In this document: one piece after another, positions 1-13,378 of the stretch
Numbering within the stretch: position 1 is the first letter of the stretch
How the letters are laid out: each line of letters starts with the position of its first letter
Translations under genes and position numbers: made by a program
Notes under the pieces: model-generated
Told to the model about the DNA's origin: nothing
The model's input: the letters and a program-made list of their open reading frames with translations, nothing else
The model's database searches: none
Source: Neorhizobium sp. NCHU2750
GTDB lineage: Bacteria; Pseudomonadota; Alphaproteobacteria; Rhizobiales; Rhizobiaceae
Assembly: GCF_003597675.1 (NCBI RefSeq)
Contig: NZ_CP030827.1
Location: 1,798,001-1,862,000 of the forward strand
Reading direction: 5' to 3'
Length of the DNA: 64,000 nucleotides

Positions 1-1
1 C

Positions 2-2182
2 AGGCTGACGGCCGCCCTGCGCGAAGGCAAGGAAGGCCACGAAGAGTTCCGCCTGCTGCAGCCTCTCGGGCGGACAGCAGGCAACGGTTCCGATGCACAT
101 TGGTACAGGCTGAAGGCGAGGATACTCGGGGCTGCCGGTCGTGATGCACAGGACATCTGGGAAATTACCGATATCACCTCTGAGCGCGACGATCAGGAGC
201 GCTTTTTCCGCGAATTGCAGAACGCCATCGACTATCTCGACCATGCGCCGGTCGGCTTCTTCTCCGCTGGCCGCAAGGGCGAGATCTTCTACATGAACGC
301 GACGCTCGCCGAATGGCTGGGCCTCGACCTTACCAAATTTACCCCGCAATCCATGACGGTGTCCGATCTCGTGGCGGGCGAGGGCATGGCACTTATTCAA
401 TCCGTTCTGCCGGCTCCCGGCCTGCGCCGCACCGAAACGCTGGAACTGGACCTTCGCCGCACCAATGGCCAGAGTGTGCCCGCAAGGCTCGTTCACAGCG
501 TCAGCGCCACCCGCGACGGCGCGCCGGGCGAAAGCCGTACCGTCGTTCTGATGCGCACCAAGGGCGCCGAGGACGATCAGTCCGCTTCGGCCATGCGGTT
601 TACCCGCTTCTTCAACAACACGCCGATGGCGATCGCCTCGGTGGACGGCAATGGCAAGATCCTGCGCATCAACGCACCGTTCATTCGGCTGTTTTCTGGC
701 GTCGTCTCTCGCGATGAAGTAGAGGCCGGAGGCGCCCAGCTGGAGCGGATCGTCCATGAGGCCTCTGCCGCCTCGATGATGGAGGCACTCGCCGCCGCCA
801 AGGATAGGCAGGGCGATATCGCCCCGATCGAGAGCCGCCATCCGGCCGACGAAAATCGCTATGTCCGTTTCTACGTTAACGCCGTCATCGACGAGGGCGA
901 CGAGGCGCCGGAAGAGGTCGCGATCGTCTATGCCGTCGAGACGACCGAGCAGAAGGCGCTCGAGACGCAGATGGCGCAGACCCAGAAGCTCAACGCCGTG
1001 GGCACGCTGGCGGGCGGTATTGCCCACGATTTCAACAATGTGCTGACCGCAATCCTGTTGTCGTCCGATCACCTCCTTCTGCAGGCGCGCCCCTCCGACG
1101 CGAGCTTTGCCGACCTGATGGAGATCAAGCGCAATGCCAACCGCGCCGCGGTTCTGGTGCGCCAGTTGCTGGCCTTCTCGCGCAAGCAGACGATGCGGCC
1201 TGCCGTCCTCAACCTGACCGATGTCGTCGGCGACCTGCGCATGCTGGTCGACCGGCTGATTTCCGGCACCAATGTCAAGCTCGACGTCGATTACGGCCGT
1301 GATCTGTGGACGGTGCGCACCGACCTGTCGCAATTCGAGCAGGTGCTGATCAATCTCTGCGTCAATGCCCGCGATGCCATGCCGAAGGGCGGCCTGATCC
1401 AGATCAGGACCCGCAATGTCTCGGCACAGGAAGCGGCCGGCTTCCAGCAGGCCGATCTTCCTTCCGAAGATTTCGTCATGGTCGAGGTCTCCGACAACGG
1501 GACCGGCATCCCGCCGGAGATCATGGACAAGATCTTCGAACCCTTCTTCACCACCAAGGAAGTCGGCAAGGGCACCGGGCTTGGCCTGTCCATGGTCTAT
1601 GGCATCGTCAAGCAGTCGGGCGGCTACATCTACCCGGAATCGGAAATCGGTCGCGGCACCAGCTTCCGCATCTTCCTGCCGCGCTATATCCAGGAAATTC
1701 AGCCGGTCACCGCTGCGGCGGCTGGCACGGAAGCCGGCGCCGATGGCGCGGCAAAGCCGTTGGTGCTTGCTGCCGCTGCGACCGAATCCGAGCCGGTCGA
1801 CCTCACTGGAAAGTCTGCCGTCGTGCTTCTGGTCGAAGACGAGGAGGCGGTTCGTCGCGGCGGCAAGCGCATGCTGGAAACACGCGGCTATACCGTTCAC
1901 GAGGCGGGCTCCGGCACGGAAGCACTCGACATCATGGACGAACTCGAAGGCAAGGTGGATATCGTCGTCTCCGACGTCGTCATGCCCGAAATGGACGGGC
2001 CGACGCTTCTGGCGGAACTGCGCAAGTCCTATCCGGACCTGAAGTTCATCTTCGTCTCCGGCTATGCCGAGGATGCTTTCGCCCGCAACCTGCCTGCCGA
2101 TGCCAAGTTCGGCTTCCTGCCGAAGCCGTTCTCGCTGAAGCAGCTGGCCGTCGCCGTGCGCGAAATGCTCGATTCGGAATAG
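2..2182 (+). CDS. cckA: hybrid sensor histidine kinase CckA (5' end outside window)
   Basis: The frame is open from the first bases of the window, so the N-terminus (probably the membrane segments) is missing and 726 residues are visible. Order seen: PAS-like segments, a DHp domain with the H-box [11 protein letters not shown], a HATPase_c domain (N box VNARDAM, G boxes DNGTGIP and GKGTGLGLS), and a C-terminal receiver domain with acidic VEDEE, phospho-acceptor Asp in [10 protein letters not shown] and the conserved Lys in PKPF. This kinase-receiver layout and the position just before recA fit CckA, which in alphaproteobacteria phosphorylates the cell-cycle regulator CtrA through ChpT. It could be another hybrid kinase, but H-box and context favour CckA. 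Confidence 0.88.
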   Translation, partial: RLTAALREGKEGHEEFRLLQPLGRTAGNGSDAHWYRLKARILGAAGRDAQDIWEITDITSERDDQERFFRELQNAIDYLDHAPVGFFSAGRKGEIFYMNATLAEWLGLDLTKFTPQSMTVSDLVAGEGMALIQSVLPAPGLRRTETLELDLRRTNGQSVPARLVHSVSATRDGAPGESRTVVLMRTKGAEDDQSASAMRFTRFFNNTPMAIASVDGNGKILRINAPFIRLFSGVVSRDEVEAGGAQLERIVHEASAASMMEALAAAKDRQGDIAPIESRHPADENRYVRFYVNAVIDEGDEAPEEVAIVYAVETTEQKALETQMAQTQKLNAVGTLAGGIAHDFNNVLTAILLSSDHLLLQARPSDASFADLMEIKRNANRAAVLVRQLLAFSRKQTMRPAVLNLTDVVGDLRMLVDRLISGTNVKLDVDYGRDLWTVRTDLSQFEQVLINLCVNARDAMPKGGLIQIRTRNVSAQEAAGFQQADLPSEDFVMVEVSDNGTGIPPEIMDKIFEPFFTTKEVGKGTGLGLSMVYGIVKQSGGYIYPESEIGRGTSFRIFLPRYIQEIQPVTAAAAGTEAGADGAAKPLVLAAAATESEPVDLTGKSAVVLLVEDEEAVRRGGKRMLETRGYTVHEAGSGTEALDIMDELEGKVDIVVSDVVMPEMDGPTLLAELRKSYPDLKFIFVSGYAEDAFARNLPADAKFGFLPKPFSLKQLAVAVREMLDSE

Positions 2183-2274
2183 GGTAGGCCGGTCTGGCAC
2201 CATGAAGTCGCCGGCGGCTCGCCCGCCGCGAAATCTTTGATTTCAATCGATGTTTCCACAGCTCTTGCAGACGT

Positions 2275-2289
2275 GAACATTACTGGAAC
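2275..2289 (+). promoter_or_regulatory. LexA (SOS) box of recA
   Basis: The 15 bases GAACATTACTGGAAC are a perfect match to the alphaproteobacterial LexA operator GAAC-N7-GAAC, 128 bp upstream of the recA start. A second, degenerate copy (GAAC-N7-GTAC) begins at 2343. SOS control of recA through this box type is established in rhizobia; the assignment here rests on motif and position. Confidence 0.85.
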
Positions 2290-2417
2290 GCAGAGCGAAT
2301 AACGTTTTTTATGCAAGGACTTGAATGGCGCTTGCAAAATGAGAACAAAATGAGTACGAATATCCCATCGGCTGCTTCATTGCTTGCGCGGCGGCAATAA
2401 CCTAAAGGTGGGATCTC

Positions 2418-3506
2418 ATGGCACAGAACACATTGCGGCTCGTAGAGGAAAAAGGCGTGGACAAGAGCAAGGCGCTCGAAGCAGCACTCTCACAGATCGA
2501 ACGTTCCTTCGGGAAGGGCTCGATCATGAAGCTCGGACAGAACGAACAGGTGATCGAGATCGAGACGGTTTCGACCGGCTCTCTCAGCCTGGATATTGCG
2601 CTCGGCATTGGTGGCCTTCCCAAGGGTCGCATCATCGAAATCTATGGTCCGGAAAGCTCGGGTAAGACGACCCTTGCGCTGCAGACCATTGCTGAGGCCC
2701 AGAAGAAGGGCGGCATCTGCGCCTTCGTCGACGCGGAACATGCGCTCGATCCGGTCTATGCCCGCAAGCTCGGCGTCGACCTGCAGAACCTTCTGATCTC
2801 GCAGCCCGACACGGGCGAGCAGGCACTCGAAATCACCGACACGCTGGTCCGCTCCGGCGCCGTCGACGTTCTCGTCGTCGATTCGGTCGCGGCCCTGACC
2901 CCGCGCGCTGAAATCGAGGGCGAGATGGGTGACAGCCTTCCCGGCCTTCAGGCCCGCCTGATGAGCCAGGCGCTGCGCAAGCTGACCGCCTCGATCTCCA
3001 AGTCGAACTGCATGGTCATCTTCATCAACCAGATCCGCATGAAGATCGGCGTCATGTTCGGTTCGCCGGAAACCACGACCGGTGGCAACGCGCTGAAATT
3101 CTATGCCTCCGTCCGTCTCGATATCCGCCGTATTGGCCAGGTCAAGGAGCGCGAGGAGGTCGTCGGCAATCAGACCCGCGTCAAGGTCGTCAAGAACAAG
3201 ATGGCGCCTCCCTTCAAGCAGGTCGAATTCGACATCATGTATGGCGAAGGCGTCTCGAAGACCGGCGAACTCGTCGATCTGGGCGTCAAGGCCGGCATCG
3301 TCGAGAAGTCGGGTGCATGGTTCTCCTATAACAGCCAGCGCCTCGGCCAGGGTAGGGAGAATGCAAAGACCTTCCTGCGCGACAATCCGGAAGTCGCCCG
3401 CGAGATCGAGATGTCGCTGCGGCAGAATGCCGGCCTGATCGCCGACCGCTTCCTGCAGAATGGCGGCCCGGATGCCAATGACGGCGATGACGCCGGAGAC
3501 ATGTAA
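2418..3506 (+). CDS. recA: RecA recombinase
   Basis: 362 residues, the usual length. RecA forms the ATP-dependent filament on single-stranded DNA that drives homologous recombination and LexA self-cleavage. Walker A GPESSGKT lies at residues 77-84, and the DNA-binding loop region with [13 protein letters not shown] is present. The acidic C-terminal tail ([10 protein letters not shown]) is typical. The ATG follows an AAGGTGG ribosome site. The LexA box upstream makes it self-regulated in the SOS response; recX lies in the same window but far away, at 28.1 kb. Confidence 0.98.
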   Translation: MAQNTLRLVEEKGVDKSKALEAALSQIERSFGKGSIMKLGQNEQVIEIETVSTGSLSLDIALGIGGLPKGRIIEIYGPESSGKTTLALQTIAEAQKKGGICAFVDAEHALDPVYARKLGVDLQNLLISQPDTGEQALEITDTLVRSGAVDVLVVDSVAALTPRAEIEGEMGDSLPGLQARLMSQALRKLTASISKSNCMVIFINQIRMKIGVMFGSPETTTGGNALKFYASVRLDIRRIGQVKEREEVVGNQTRVKVVKNKMAPPFKQVEFDIMYGEGVSKTGELVDLGVKAGIVEKSGAWFSYNSQRLGQGRENAKTFLRDNPEVAREIEMSLRQNAGLIADRFLQNGGPDANDGDDAGDM

Positions 3507-3700
3507 TCGTAAATTGGACATGGGCGGTTCCGCCGCACTCGGGAAGCCTTCAAAGGGTTTCATTGCCGCCTATGCTTGCCGGTCGCCATCGAAAGATGTG
3601 CGGCCGGTTTTCTGTTCGGCTGGACAGTCGGGAATGTCGGCGATACAAGCCTCTGGACTTCAAATACTGGTACCGCAGCGGCGGTTGAAAAGGGCGTAGC

Positions 3701-6355
<2,655 letters not shown>

Positions 6356-6366
6356 GAAACACAGTC

Positions 6367-6389
6367 AAAAGCGGGCTCTGCCCGCTTTT
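6367..6389 (+). terminator. rho-independent terminator after alaS
   Basis: A perfect 10-bp stem AAAAGCGGGC / GCCCGCTTTT with a 3-base TCT loop starts 11 bases after the alaS stop and runs into T-rich sequence. The A/T ends make it potentially bidirectional. Confidence 0.85.
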
Positions 6390-6421
6390 GCATTTTGATG
6401 GACGAATAGAGGTTGTTGCGC

Positions 6422-7288
6422 ATGGGCATGAATGCCGGCATCGCGGATGAACTGGACGAGACCGTCGAAGGACTTGCCCCGGCACTGTTTGCCGATGCGC
6501 CGAGTTCGGTCTCCTTCAACAAGCTGCGCAAGCGGTTGCTGCGACAGGTGCGTCAGGCCTTTGAGGATTTCGGCATGCTGAAGGGTCAGGAGCGCTGGCT
6601 CGTCGGCCTGTCGGGCGGCAAGGACAGCTATTCGCTCCTCGCCGTGCTGCTCGATCTCAAGTGGCGCGGGCTGCTGCCGGTCGAACTCATCGCCTGCAAT
6701 CTCGATCAGGGCCAACCGAATTTCCCAAAGCACATCCTGCCGGATTATCTTGCCTCGATCGGCGTGAAGCATCGGATCGAATATCGCGACACCTATTCGA
6801 TCGTGAAGGAAAAGGTGCCGTCGGGCGCCACCTATTGCTCGCTCTGTTCCAGGCTGCGCCGCGGCAATCTTTACCGCGTGGCGCGGGAGGAGGGCTGTCA
6901 GGCGCTCGTCCTCGGCCATCACCGGGAAGATATTCTCGAAACCTTCTTTATGAATTTCTTCCATGGCGGTCGGCTGGCCGGCATGCCGGCCAAGCTGTTG
7001 AACGACGAGGGCGACCTGATGGTGCTCCGTCCACTTGCCTATTGCGCCGAAGACGATCTGGCGAAATTTGCCGCCGCCATGGAGTTTCCCATCATCCCCT
7101 GCGACCTCTGCGGCTCGCAGGACGGCTTGCAGCGCAATGCGATGAAGCAGATGCTCGCCGATATCGAGACGCGTATGCCCGGCCGCAAGGATACGATGCT
7201 GCGCGCACTTGCCCATGTGAACCCGTCCCATCTTCTTGATCCGAAACTTTTTGATTTCTCCGGCCTGATGGCCGCTCCCGCCGACTGA
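6422..7288 (+). CDS. ttcA: tRNA 2-thiocytidine biosynthesis protein TtcA
   Basis: 288 residues from the ATG that follows an AGAGG ribosome site; a TTG nine bases upstream is the alternative. TtcA thiolates C32 of certain tRNAs using ATP and a [4Fe-4S] cluster. Visible: PP-loop SGGKDSY near residue 65, the CSLC pair in [11 protein letters not shown] and a second CDLC pair, which supply cluster ligands. It stands alone between alaS and the phosphatase-like gene. Confidence 0.93.
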   Translation: MGMNAGIADELDETVEGLAPALFADAPSSVSFNKLRKRLLRQVRQAFEDFGMLKGQERWLVGLSGGKDSYSLLAVLLDLKWRGLLPVELIACNLDQGQPNFPKHILPDYLASIGVKHRIEYRDTYSIVKEKVPSGATYCSLCSRLRRGNLYRVAREEGCQALVLGHHREDILETFFMNFFHGGRLAGMPAKLLNDEGDLMVLRPLAYCAEDDLAKFAAAMEFPIIPCDLCGSQDGLQRNAMKQMLADIETRMPGRKDTMLRALAHVNPSHLLDPKLFDFSGLMAAPAD

Positions 7289-7335
7289 TCTCCCCCAGGC
7301 TGATCTCCTATCGTCACATACGGATTGGATTGAAA

Positions 7336-8157
7336 ATGACCTTGCCGCTCGATGTCACCAGACTCGCCGATCTTCTGAAACAGGCGGCAAAGGCGGAAAT
7401 CCTGCCGCGCTTTCGCCGGCTTGGCGGCAATGATGTGCGCTCCAAGAGCGAGCCCTCCGACCTTGTGACGGAGGCGGACGAGGCGGCCGAGCGGCTGATC
7501 CGCCGCGAGATTGCAACGCTCGCACCCGGTGCGCTTTTCATCGGCGAGGAATCGGTTGCTGCCGATCCGACGCTTCTCGAAAAACTGGGCGATGCCGACT
7601 TTGCCGTCGTCGTCGATCCGATCGACGGCACCTTCAACTACGCCTCCGGCATTCCGGCTTTCGGCGTCATGGCGGCGGTTGTCTATAAGGGCGAGACCGT
7701 TGCCGGCATCATTTACGACCCGATGGGTGACGATTGGGTCATGGCCGAAAAGGGCGCAGGCGCCTATCTGCGCCGGCCGGATGGCGATGCGGTCAAGCTC
7801 CATGTCGCCGCCCCGCAGCCGCTTGGCGAGATGATCGGCATGGCATCGGCCGGCTATTTTTTCGGCACCACCCGCGAACAGATTCTCGCCAATCTCGCCA
7901 AGGTCAGGCTTTTCGCCAGCTACCGCTGCGCGGCACATGAATACCGCACCTTCGCCAGCGGCCACGTGCAGTTCGCGCTCTACAACAAGCTCATGCCCTG
8001 GGATCACCTGGCAGGGACTTTGATCAGCACCGAAGCGGGCGGCTATGTCCGCCGGCTGGATGGCTCGGTCTATTTGCCGCACCATGTCGACGGCGGCCTG
8101 CTGGTCGCAACCGACGAGGACAGCTGGAAGACCCTGCGTCGCGAGATCATCGGCTGA
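7336..8157 (+). CDS. inositol monophosphatase family protein
   Basis: 273 residues. Family motifs for the Mg2+-dependent IMPase/FBPase fold are present: GEES, the metal-binding DPIDGTFNY, and the C-terminal WDHLAG with its metal-ligand Asp. Substrate could be inositol-1-phosphate, histidinol phosphate or 3'-phosphoadenosine phosphate; sequence alone does not decide. The ATG at 7336 is chosen over an upstream TTG at 7330. It is 47 bp behind ttcA and may be cotranscribed. Confidence 0.85.
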   Translation: MTLPLDVTRLADLLKQAAKAEILPRFRRLGGNDVRSKSEPSDLVTEADEAAERLIRREIATLAPGALFIGEESVAADPTLLEKLGDADFAVVVDPIDGTFNYASGIPAFGVMAAVVYKGETVAGIIYDPMGDDWVMAEKGAGAYLRRPDGDAVKLHVAAPQPLGEMIGMASAGYFFGTTREQILANLAKVRLFASYRCAAHEYRTFASGHVQFALYNKLMPWDHLAGTLISTEAGGYVRRLDGSVYLPHHVDGGLLVATDEDSWKTLRREIIG

Positions 8158-8211
8158 CATCTCCGGCGAAAGATGCTGCCGCCGGCACCAGACCGGGATG
8201 CACAGAGACGA

Positions 8212-8238
8212 AAAAAGCCCGGCATGACCGGGCTTTTT
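8212..8238. terminator. bidirectional terminator
   Basis: Stem AAAAAGCCCGG / CCGGGCTTTTT with a 5-base loop lies between the convergent phosphatase-like gene and hspQ. A/T tracts on both sides suit termination from either strand. Confidence 0.88.
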
Positions 8239-8259
8239 CTCAAGAGGCATTGAGGCCGC

Positions 8260-8589
8260 TCAATTGGCGAGGATTGCCTTCGGCTTGAACTGGCCACCAT
8301 CGCGTAGTTCGAAGATCTGGTAGACCTGCGGGTTGCGAAGCGGCTCCTCGTTCTCGTCATGCTCCAGGTTCTGTTCGGAAACATAGGCGACATATTCGCT
8401 GTCGTCGTTTTCCGCGAGGAGATGATAGAAGGGCTGGTCCTTGCTCGGACGTATCTCGATCGGAATCGAGTTCCACCATTCGTCAGTATTGGCAAATTCC
8501 GGATCAACGTCGAATATGACGCCACGGAACGGAAATACCTTGTGACGGACGACTTCCCCGATCATGAACTTTGCGTGTCTCTGTTTCAT
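8260..8589 (-). CDS. hspQ: heat shock protein HspQ (YccV-like hemimethylated-DNA-binding family)
   Basis: 109 residues from the ATG preceded by GAAAGGA. The family fold is seen in the FMIGEVVRHKVFPFRGVIFDVDP opening (shown in part: IGEVVRHK, RGVIFDVDPEF), the WWNSIP segment and the PFYHLLAE strand. In enterobacteria HspQ is a Lon-specific enhancer and substrate; in rhizobia the role is inferred from family. It stands alone, facing the terminator shared with the phosphatase-like gene. Confidence 0.88.
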   Translation of the reverse strand: MKQRHAKFMIGEVVRHKVFPFRGVIFDVDPEFANTDEWWNSIPIEIRPSKDQPFYHLLAENDDSEYVAYVSEQNLEHDENEEPLRNPQVYQIFELRDGGQFKPKAILAN

Positions 8590-8637
8590 GGCGTGATGTC
8601 CTTTCGCAACATCATGTGGGAATGAAACTCTCAAACA

Positions 8638-9600
8638 TCAAGATCTAGCCGGTTTGTGGCCCGCATCCGCATCCCGGCGACCTTTGACGCCTTTCCCTTT
8701 CAAAGAAGCAAGAACCACGCCACCCAGAACCAGCACGATACCGAGTGCATGATAGGGTTCGAAGGTTTCGCCAAGAAACAGCACGGCCATGACGATCGAA
8801 ACCGGCGGCATCAGGTAGAGCGTCACGCCGGCGGTCGCCGGGCCGAACACCCTGACCACGTGCTGGAAGCAGAAGAAGGCGGCGAGCGAAGCAAAAGCGA
8901 CCATGCCGGCGATCTTCCACCACGCGGAGGCAGAGCTCGGTACAGCGCCTCCGCTCAAGAATTCGGCAAGAGAGGGCGGCAGGAGCACGATCGTGCCGGA
9001 GAACGCGATGATGCCGAAAAGCGCTAGCGGCCTCAGTTCCTGCAGATGCGGGTTCTTCAACAGGATGGAATAGATCGCAAAGCAGATCGCCGCGATCAGG
9101 ATGCCGAGATCGCCGATATTGAATTTGAGGTGCAGCAGAGCCACCGGATCCCCATGCACGACGATGTAGATCACGCCGGCAAAGGCCACGACCATGCCTG
9201 CAAGTTCGCGGCCGCTGACCGACCTGCCGCTGAACATCCACTGGAACAGGATGATGAAGAGCGGCGATGTCGTGTAGATCAGCGTGCCGTTTGCCGCACT
9301 CGTATAGGTCAGCGACCAGTAGACGAGCCCGCCGCAGACCCCCATGCCGAGCCCTCCGAGCAGCAGCCAGAGCCAGAAATGATTGCGCACAAAGGCAAAG
9401 CTGGCCCGCCTGTCCATAACGATGAACGGCAGCATGACCAGTGTCGAGCCCGCCCAGCGCAGGAATGCTGTCGTGTAGGGCGCAACATCACCGATGATGC
9501 CGCGACCGAAGATGATGTTGCTGGCAAAGAAAATCGGAACCAGGGAAAAAATGAACCAGTCGAGCGCACCGCCCGAGCCGGCCTTTGATTGAACGGCCAT
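8638..9600 (-). CDS. EamA/DMT family transporter
   Basis: 320 residues from the ATG at MAVQSKAG. The protein alternates about ten hydrophobic segments in two homologous halves (EamA repeats), as in 10-TM drug/metabolite exporters; glycine-rich turns such as GGLGMGVCGG and the Pro-containing ending LGETFEPYHALGIVLV are typical. Substrate unknown. It lies between hspQ and glnA on the same strand, but glnA has its own terminator, so it is probably transcribed separately. Confidence 0.85.
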   Translation of the reverse strand: MAVQSKAGSGGALDWFIFSLVPIFFASNIIFGRGIIGDVAPYTTAFLRWAGSTLVMLPFIVMDRRASFAFVRNHFWLWLLLGGLGMGVCGGLVYWSLTYTSAANGTLIYTTSPLFIILFQWMFSGRSVSGRELAGMVVAFAGVIYIVVHGDPVALLHLKFNIGDLGILIAAICFAIYSILLKNPHLQELRPLALFGIIAFSGTIVLLPPSLAEFLSGGAVPSSASAWWKIAGMVAFASLAAFFCFQHVVRVFGPATAGVTLYLMPPVSIVMAVLFLGETFEPYHALGIVLVLGGVVLASLKGKGVKGRRDADAGHKPARS

Positions 9601-9669
9601 AATGTACCAACGGATAAAATAGGGCCGCATTCGATCAGAGTCAGGCGGCCTTGACGTCTCCAAAAGAAA

Positions 9670-9693
9670 AAACGGCGGGGTGCCCCGCCGTTT
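9670..9693 (-). terminator. glnA terminator
   Basis: On the minus strand an 11-bp stem AAACGGCGGGG / CCCCGCCGTTT with a 2-base loop is followed by TTTCTTTT, 44 bases after the glnA stop. Confidence 0.88.
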
Positions 9694-9736
9694 CCAGATG
9701 CGGAAAGACCGCATGGCTGTGATAGAATGCGGCCGG

Positions 9737-11146
9737 TCAGGCCGAATAATACATGTCGAACTCGACCGGGTGAGGCGTCATTTCGAAGCGCATCACTTCG
9801 GTCATCTTCAGTTCGATATAGGCATCGATCTGGTCGTCGTCGAACACGCCGCCGGCGGTCAGGAACTTGCGGTCCTTGTCGAGGCTTTCCAGCGCTTCGC
9901 GAAGCGATCCGCAGACGGTCGGGATCTTCTTCAATTCCTTCGGCGGCAGGTCGTAAAGATCCTTGTCCATCGCCTTGCCGGGATGGATCTTGTTTTTGAT
10001 CCCGTCGAGGCCGGCCATCAGCATGGCGGCAAAACCGAGATAGGGGTTCTGCGCCGGATCAGGGAACCGCACTTCGACGCGCTTCGCCTTCGGGCCGGAA
10101 CCGAACGGAATGCGGCAGGAGGCCGAGCGGTTGCGTGCTGAATAGGCAAGCAGAACCGGGGCTTCATAGCCGGGTACGAGGCGCTTGTAGGAATTGGTCG
10201 TCGGGTTGGTGAAGGCGTTGATCGCCTTGGCATGCTTGATGATGCCGCCGATATAATAGAGGCAGCTTTCCGACAGGCCGGCATATTCGTCGCCGGCGAA
10301 TGTCGGTTTACCGTCCTTCCAGATCGACTGATGCACGTGCATGCCCGAACCGTTATCGCCGAAAACCGGCTTCGGCATGAAGGTTGCGGTCTTGCCATAG
10401 GCATTGGCGACCTGATGCACGACATATTTGTAGATCTGCATCTTGTCGGCATTGCGCACCAGCGTATCGAACTTGACGCCGAGTTCGTGCTGGGCCGAAG
10501 CCACTTCATGGTGATGCTTCTCGACCACGACCCCCATTTCGGTGAGCACGGTCAGCATTTCCGAGCGCATGTCCTGCAGGCTGTCGACCGGCGGTACCGG
10601 GAAATAGCCGCCCTTGACGCGCGGACGATGGCCGAGGTTGCCGGTTTCGTAATCCGTGTCGTCATTGGACGGCAGTTCGGACGAATCGAGCTTGAACCCG
10701 GTATTGTAGGGGTCGGCCTTGTACTTCACGTCGTCGAACACGAAGAATTCCGGCTCCGGGCCGACGAATACCGTGTCGCCGATACCGGATGCTTTCAGAT
10801 AGGCTTCCGCCTTCTTGGCCGTGCCGCGCGGATCGCGGTTATAGGCTTCGCCCGAGATCGGATCGAGGATGTCGCAGAATACGACCATCGTCGACTGGGC
10901 GAAAAAAGGATCCATGTGAACAGTGACGGGGTCCGGCATGAGAACCATGTCGGACTCGTTGATCGCCTTCCAGCCGGCAATCGAGGAACCGTCGAACATC
11001 ACGCCGTCTGCAAACATGTCCTCATCGACGGCGGAAATATCCATCGTCACGTGCTGCAGCTTGCCGCGTGGGTCGGTAAAGCGAAGGTCAACGAACTTGA
11101 CGTCGTTTTCCTTGATTTGTTTCATGATTTCGCTTGCGCTCGTCAT
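9737..11146 (-). CDS. glnA: type I glutamine synthetase
   Basis: 469 residues. It makes glutamine from glutamate, ammonia and ATP as a cytoplasmic dodecamer. Seen: beta-grasp N-terminus with [10 protein letters not shown], the [10 protein letters not shown] active-site segment, ATP-site [12 protein letters not shown] region and the adenylylation loop with Tyr398 in DLYDLPP, so adenylyltransferase (GlnE) control is likely. It follows glnB by 49 bp and is read from the same sigma-54-type promoter, the usual alphaproteobacterial nitrogen-control arrangement. Confidence 0.98.
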   Translation of the reverse strand: MTSASEIMKQIKENDVKFVDLRFTDPRGKLQHVTMDISAVDEDMFADGVMFDGSSIAGWKAINESDMVLMPDPVTVHMDPFFAQSTMVVFCDILDPISGEAYNRDPRGTAKKAEAYLKASGIGDTVFVGPEPEFFVFDDVKYKADPYNTGFKLDSSELPSNDDTDYETGNLGHRPRVKGGYFPVPPVDSLQDMRSEMLTVLTEMGVVVEKHHHEVASAQHELGVKFDTLVRNADKMQIYKYVVHQVANAYGKTATFMPKPVFGDNGSGMHVHQSIWKDGKPTFAGDEYAGLSESCLYYIGGIIKHAKAINAFTNPTTNSYKRLVPGYEAPVLLAYSARNRSASCRIPFGSGPKAKRVEVRFPDPAQNPYLGFAAMLMAGLDGIKNKIHPGKAMDKDLYDLPPKELKKIPTVCGSLREALESLDKDRKFLTAGGVFDDDQIDAYIELKMTEVMRFEMTPHPVEFDMYYSA

Positions 11147-11195
11147 AACAAGTTCCTCGATTTGAGTGACGATATAACAGTCACGCCGAGCCAGC

Positions 11196-11540
<345 letters not shown>

Positions 11541-11595
11541 CTATCTCTCCGCTTCTCCCCATGCGCAGACCCCAAGGCCCGCTCGCCCATGCCAA

Positions 11596-11611
11596 TGCAG
11601 ATATCGTGCCA
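11596..11611 (-). promoter_or_regulatory. sigma-54 promoter of glnB-glnA
   Basis: On the minus strand TGGCACGATATCTGCA matches the RpoN consensus TGGCACG-N4-TTGCA with a single change; the invariant GG and GC are ten bases apart. It lies 61 bp upstream of glnB and points towards it. An NtrC enhancer would be expected upstream, but I see no convincing one in the remaining 11612-11860 stretch, which holds only an AT-rich TATAATATAAT run near 11813 that may serve the divergent gene. Confidence 0.8.
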
Positions 11612-11860
11612 AACTAATATCCACCCTCCAAAAGGATATCCTCATTTTGCACGGTTTCCTCCGCGTTTCCATGCCGCATGGCACGAATACGGGGGCACCA
11701 ATGAGGAATTCCATGCGAAATGACGCCGCACTGCCCAGTTTTGTGACAAAACTGCGAAAAATTGTCCACCCTTCGAAAGGTCATGAGAGGGAGTACAAAA
11801 TATGCATTTGCATATAATATAATCAGTAACTGTGAAATCTGACGACTTGCGTTTCGATCG

Positions 11861-13378
11861 ATGCTGGGCTCAACATGCGCCATGCTCATGACCTCGTCAC
11901 CCACACTGCTCACTCCTTTGGAAATGGCCGAAGCCGATCGATTGGCTGCTCAATCCGGAATTCCCTCCTTCGAGCTGATGCTTCGTGCCGGCCATGCCGT
12001 CGCAGCCGCAGCACTCGCGCATTTCCCTGGGGCCTTGCGCTTCGCCGTATTGTGCGGGCCGGGCAACAATGGCGGTGATGGCTATGTTGCGGCAAAGGCG
12101 CTGGCAGAGTCGGGCGCCACGCTCGATGTTTTCGCTCTCGGCGAAACCGCCGCATTGAAAGGCGATGCTAAATCCGCCTTCGACATGTGGGGAAGGGGTG
12201 CGACACCGCTCGATGCCTATGATCCTAGACCGGGAGACGTCGTCATCGACGCCCTGTTTGGCGCCGGCCTGTCCCGACCGGTATCCGATCCGGTCAGGCG
12301 GCTTATCGCCGATGTCACGGGCGCCGGCCTGCCTGTGCTGGCGGTAGACCTGCCATCGGGCCTCTGCGGCCTGAGCGGCCGCCCGCTTGGCGCAGCCTTC
12401 AACGCAAGGCGCACCATTACTTTCATGGCACGAAAGCCCGGCCATCTGCTTCTCCCCGGCCGGTCCCTCTGCGGTGACATGGAGGTTGTCGATATCGGCA
12501 TCCCGCGGCGGCTCATGCAGGCTGCAGCCGGCAGAGTTTCGGAGAACCGACCCGACCTTTGGCGTAATGAGCTGCCGGTGGCAGGCCCCGATACGCATAA
12601 ATACCGGCGCGGCCATCTCGTCTGCTTTTCCGGTGAAGCGTCAAAAACCGGCGCCGCCCGGCTTTCGGCGCAGGCGGCCCTCAAATGCGGGGCCGGGCTC
12701 GTGACGCTCGCATCTCCCGCCGACGCGCTGGAAATCAACGCGGCGCATCTAACGGCGGTAATGCTCCGGGAAATCGACAGCAAGGCCGATCTCGACGAAT
12801 GGCTCGCCGATGGCAGGCTGTCGACCTTCGTCCTCGGCCCGGGTTTCGGCATTGGCGGAAAGGCGAGGGGGTTTGCCCTGGCCCTTTCCGGCAAGACGCT
12901 CGTGCTCGATGCCGACGGCATAACCTCGTTCAAGGACGACCGCGATGCGCTGTTTGCAGCCTTTGCCGGCGGCGAGCCGCATCTCGTGCTGACGCCCCAC
13001 GAAGGCGAATTCTCTAGGCTGTTTCCCGACCTCGCCGCCGATGACAGCCTCGGCAAGGTCGAAAAGGCGCTGGAGGCAGCAAGGCGGGCCAATGCCGCCG
13101 TCGTTTACAAGGGAGCGGATACGGTCATCGCAGCACCCGATGGTCGCGCCGCAATCAATACCAACGGCCCGCCATGGCTCGCCACCGCCGGATCAGGAGA
13201 TGTGCTGGCCGGCATTGTCGGCGCATTGTCGGCGCAGGGCATGCCGGCCTTCGAAGCCGCCGCAGCCGGCGTCTATATCCACGCCGAAGCCGCCAATATG
13301 GCCGGCCCCGGAATGACGGCGGAAGATCTTGCAGACCATGTCGGCAAGGCCATGGCCGCGACGGTGACCGGCCACTAG
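11861..13378 (+). CDS. nnr: bifunctional NAD(P)H-hydrate epimerase / ADP-dependent dehydratase
   Basis: 505 residues, a two-domain fusion that repairs hydrated NADH/NADPH. N-terminal YjeF_N epimerase domain (about 1-220) has GPGNNGGDGYVAAKAL and the DALFGAGLSRP turn. C-terminal ribokinase-like dehydratase domain has GPGFGIGG and the nucleotide-site TAGSGDVLAG near residue 440. Start is uncertain: in-frame ATGs also exist at 11882 and 11888 and none has a clear ribosome site. The stop overlaps the convergent DUF72 gene by four bases. Confidence 0.93.
   Translation: MLGSTCAMLMTSSPTLLTPLEMAEADRLAAQSGIPSFELMLRAGHAVAAAALAHFPGALRFAVLCGPGNNGGDGYVAAKALAESGATLDVFALGETAALKGDAKSAFDMWGRGATPLDAYDPRPGDVVIDALFGAGLSRPVSDPVRRLIADVTGAGLPVLAVDLPSGLCGLSGRPLGAAFNARRTITFMARKPGHLLLPGRSLCGDMEVVDIGIPRRLMQAAAGRVSENRPDLWRNELPVAGPDTHKYRRGHLVCFSGEASKTGAARLSAQAALKCGAGLVTLASPADALEINAAHLTAVMLREIDSKADLDEWLADGRLSTFVLGPGFGIGGKARGFALALSGKTLVLDADGITSFKDDRDALFAAFAGGEPHLVLTPHEGEFSRLFPDLAADDSLGKVEKALEAARRANAAVVYKGADTVIAAPDGRAAINTNGPPWLATAGSGDVLAGIVGALSAQGMPAFEAAAAGVYIHAEAANMAGPGMTAEDLADHVGKAMAATVTGH

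Noticed and set aside
2343..2357. Second LexA box before recA (GAAC-N7-GTAC)
   Set aside because: One base off in a core tetramer; mentioned but not called as a site.
11614..11913. 99-residue minus-strand frame across the glnB-nnr intergenic region
   Set aside because: It overlaps the start of the NAD(P)HX repair gene and lacks a ribosome site; the region is better explained by the glnB promoter.
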